NCBI GenBank assembly: GCA_937860285.1
Contig: CALMBS010000281.1
Span: forward strand, 1 to 7,779
Source of the DNA: an uncultured Chloroflexota bacterium
GTDB lineage: Bacteria > Chloroflexota > Dehalococcoidia > UBA2247 > RBG-13-53-26
DNA length: 7,779 nt
Direction: 5' to 3'
Part shown: in pieces, positions 6,833-7,779 of the stretch
How positions within the stretch are numbered: position 1 is the first letter of the stretch
How the letters are laid out: each line of letters begins with the position of its first letter
Program-made: the position numbers and the translations under genes
The notes under the pieces: generated by a model
The model's input: the letters and a program-made list of their open reading frames with translations, nothing else
Database searches by the model: none
Told to the model about the DNA's origin: nothing

Positions 6833-6864
6833 GCCAGGCTGGCATGGAGCAACAAGGGGTGAAA

Positions 6865-7779
6865 ATGCCCTTCAGGCGAGCGAAGTGGTATCGCAATGCC
6901 ATCGTCTTCCTGTTCGGGATGACTGCGATCACGACCGCGGTTGTGGGTCAGCCATCGGTCAGGGCATGGTCCGGTGATCCCTCCATCAATACCCCCATCT
7001 GCACCAACTCATCGGACCAGTCCTGGAACAATCTGCGCCCCAATATCGTGGGTGATGGCTCCGGGGGCGCCATCATCACCTGGCAGGATTACCGCAATGG
7101 CAACCCGGATATCTACGCCAGGCGAGTTGACTCCACCGGGGCGCCTCTGTGGGGCGCGGACGGAGTCGCCATCTGCACCGCAGCCAATGCCCAGCAGAAT
7201 CCCGCCGTAGTCAGCGACGGCTCCGGGGGCGCCATCATCGCCTGGCAGGACTACCGCAATGGCAACTGGGACATTTATGTCCAGAAGATCAACAGCGGTG
7301 GCAGCGCCAACTGGACCCCCAGTGATGGCATCGTCATCTGCGCCGACTCGGGAACCCAGCAGTACCCCAGCCTTGTCAGTGATGGCTCCGGAGGGGCAGT
7401 CATCACCTGGCAGGACAGCCGCTCCACCGGCATCTACGCCAGAAGAGTACTATCGGACGGTACCGCCAGCTGGACCTACAACGGCGTCCGTATGTGTGGG
7501 GCGACTGGAATCCAGGACAGCCCCGCGATAGTCAGTGACGGCTCTGGAGGGGCCATCATTGCCTGGCAGGACCAGAGAAGCGGCAACCGGGATGTCTACG
7601 CCCAGAGCGTCAACGCGTCAGGAACCGCAAGGTGGACCAGCAACGGCGTCGCCCTCTGCACCGCCGCCAATGACCAGCAGTATCCCACCATGATCAGTGA
7701 CGGCTCCGGAGGGGCCATCATGGCCTGGCAGGAGAACCGCAACGGCCACGGGGACATTGAGGCCCAAAGGGCCAGCGCC
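6865..7779 (+). CDS. Probable secreted tandem-repeat (beta-propeller-like) protein, 3' end beyond window
   Basis: An uninterrupted frame of 305 codons from ATG 6865 to the window edge, with no stop reached. The start has a strong ribosome binding site, AAGGGGTGA (6854-6862). Residues 1-34 look like a Sec signal peptide: basic RRAKWYR, a hydrophobic stretch about 11-28, and a possible cleavage after VRA (32-34). From about residue 59 there are five copies of a 52-55 residue repeat, the last cut by the window, with DGSGGA beginning at residues 64, 118, 173, 225 and 279. Each core reads roughly SDGSGGAIIAWQD, then a variable RNGN-DIYAQR segment, a Trp, and a GVAICTAAN-like segment with one cysteine. 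Strand-rich repeats of this size are typical of propeller blades; an N-terminal half-repeat (residues 41-52) suggests blade closure by the C-terminus. No enzymatic motif is visible. Its function is unknown; it could bind ligands or a surface outside the cell, with anchoring or further domains lying beyond the edge. Confidence 0.85.
   Translation, partial: MPFRRAKWYRNAIVFLFGMTAITTAVVGQPSVRAWSGDPSINTPICTNSSDQSWNNLRPNIVGDGSGGAIITWQDYRNGNPDIYARRVDSTGAPLWGADGVAICTAANAQQNPAVVSDGSGGAIIAWQDYRNGNWDIYVQKINSGGSANWTPSDGIVICADSGTQQYPSLVSDGSGGAVITWQDSRSTGIYARRVLSDGTASWTYNGVRMCGATGIQDSPAIVSDGSGGAIIAWQDQRSGNRDVYAQSVNASGTARWTSNGVALCTAANDQQYPTMISDGSGGAIMAWQENRNGHGDIEAQRASA
7054..7779 (+). repeat. In-frame tandem repeats, about 162 bp period, five copies visible
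   Basis: Copies of the GA(C/T)GGCTC(C/T)GG core start at 7054, 7216, 7381, 7537 and 7699, giving steps of 162, 165, 156 and 162 bp, all multiples of three. The first 51 bases of copies one and two differ at only three positions. Copies three to five share a GGAGGGGC variant where copies one and two have GGGGGCGC. The array lies inside the coding region starting at 6865 and probably continues past the window. Confidence 0.88.

Noticed and set aside
6941..7531. Two plus-strand readings (6941-7210 and 7259-7531) in the repeat region
   Set aside because: They are Pro/Ser/Thr-rich out-of-frame shadows of the open frame starting at 6865, which has the signal peptide and repeats.
7054..7779. CRISPR-like array from the regular repeats
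   Set aside because: The period is about 162 bp, copies are coding and in frame, the similarity extends through the whole unit, and no unique spacers of constant length exist.

Overview
The window is GC-rich and densely coding, with five protein genes and no RNA genes, insertion sequences or CRISPR arrays that I can see. The evidence points to a high-GC bacterium of actinobacterial type or a similar lineage such as Chloroflexota. It rests on strong G/C preference at third codon positions, a single-chain (alpha2, eukaryote/archaeal-like) glycyl-tRNA synthetase, a large LAL-type LuxR regulator, GC-rich promoter-like elements and one probable leaderless gene. The exact lineage cannot be fixed from this sequence.

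Left part (positions 1-5145) is three genes, all read on the minus strand, in transcription order: an MBL-fold hydrolase of the glyoxalase II-like group (5145-4498), a MalT-like ATP-dependent LuxR (LAL) regulator (4353-1672) and a 14-helix DHA2-type MFS exporter (1567-5). The regulator and exporter are 104 bp apart and look like a regulator/effector pair. A promoter-like element lies just before the regulator, and an imperfect palindrome lies between regulator and exporter. The hydrolase has its own promoter-like element placed so that its mRNA would be leaderless.

Middle part (5146-6688) is a 187-bp divergent control region followed by glyS on the plus strand. The control region contains a perfect 7-bp inverted repeat next to the probable glyS -10. 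The glyS product is a complete class II glycyl-tRNA synthetase with its zinc site.

Right part (6689-7779) begins with a 176-bp intergenic region carrying 11-bp-spaced direct repeats, a promoter-like element and an inverted repeat. A plus-strand gene then starts at 6865 with a good Shine-Dalgarno and runs open off the window edge. It encodes a probable secreted protein of at least 305 residues: a signal peptide and then tandem repeats of about 54 residues (consensus SDGSGGAIIAWQD), probably beta-propeller blades. This is the least understood and most interesting element of the window. There is no visible functional link between glyS and its neighbours.
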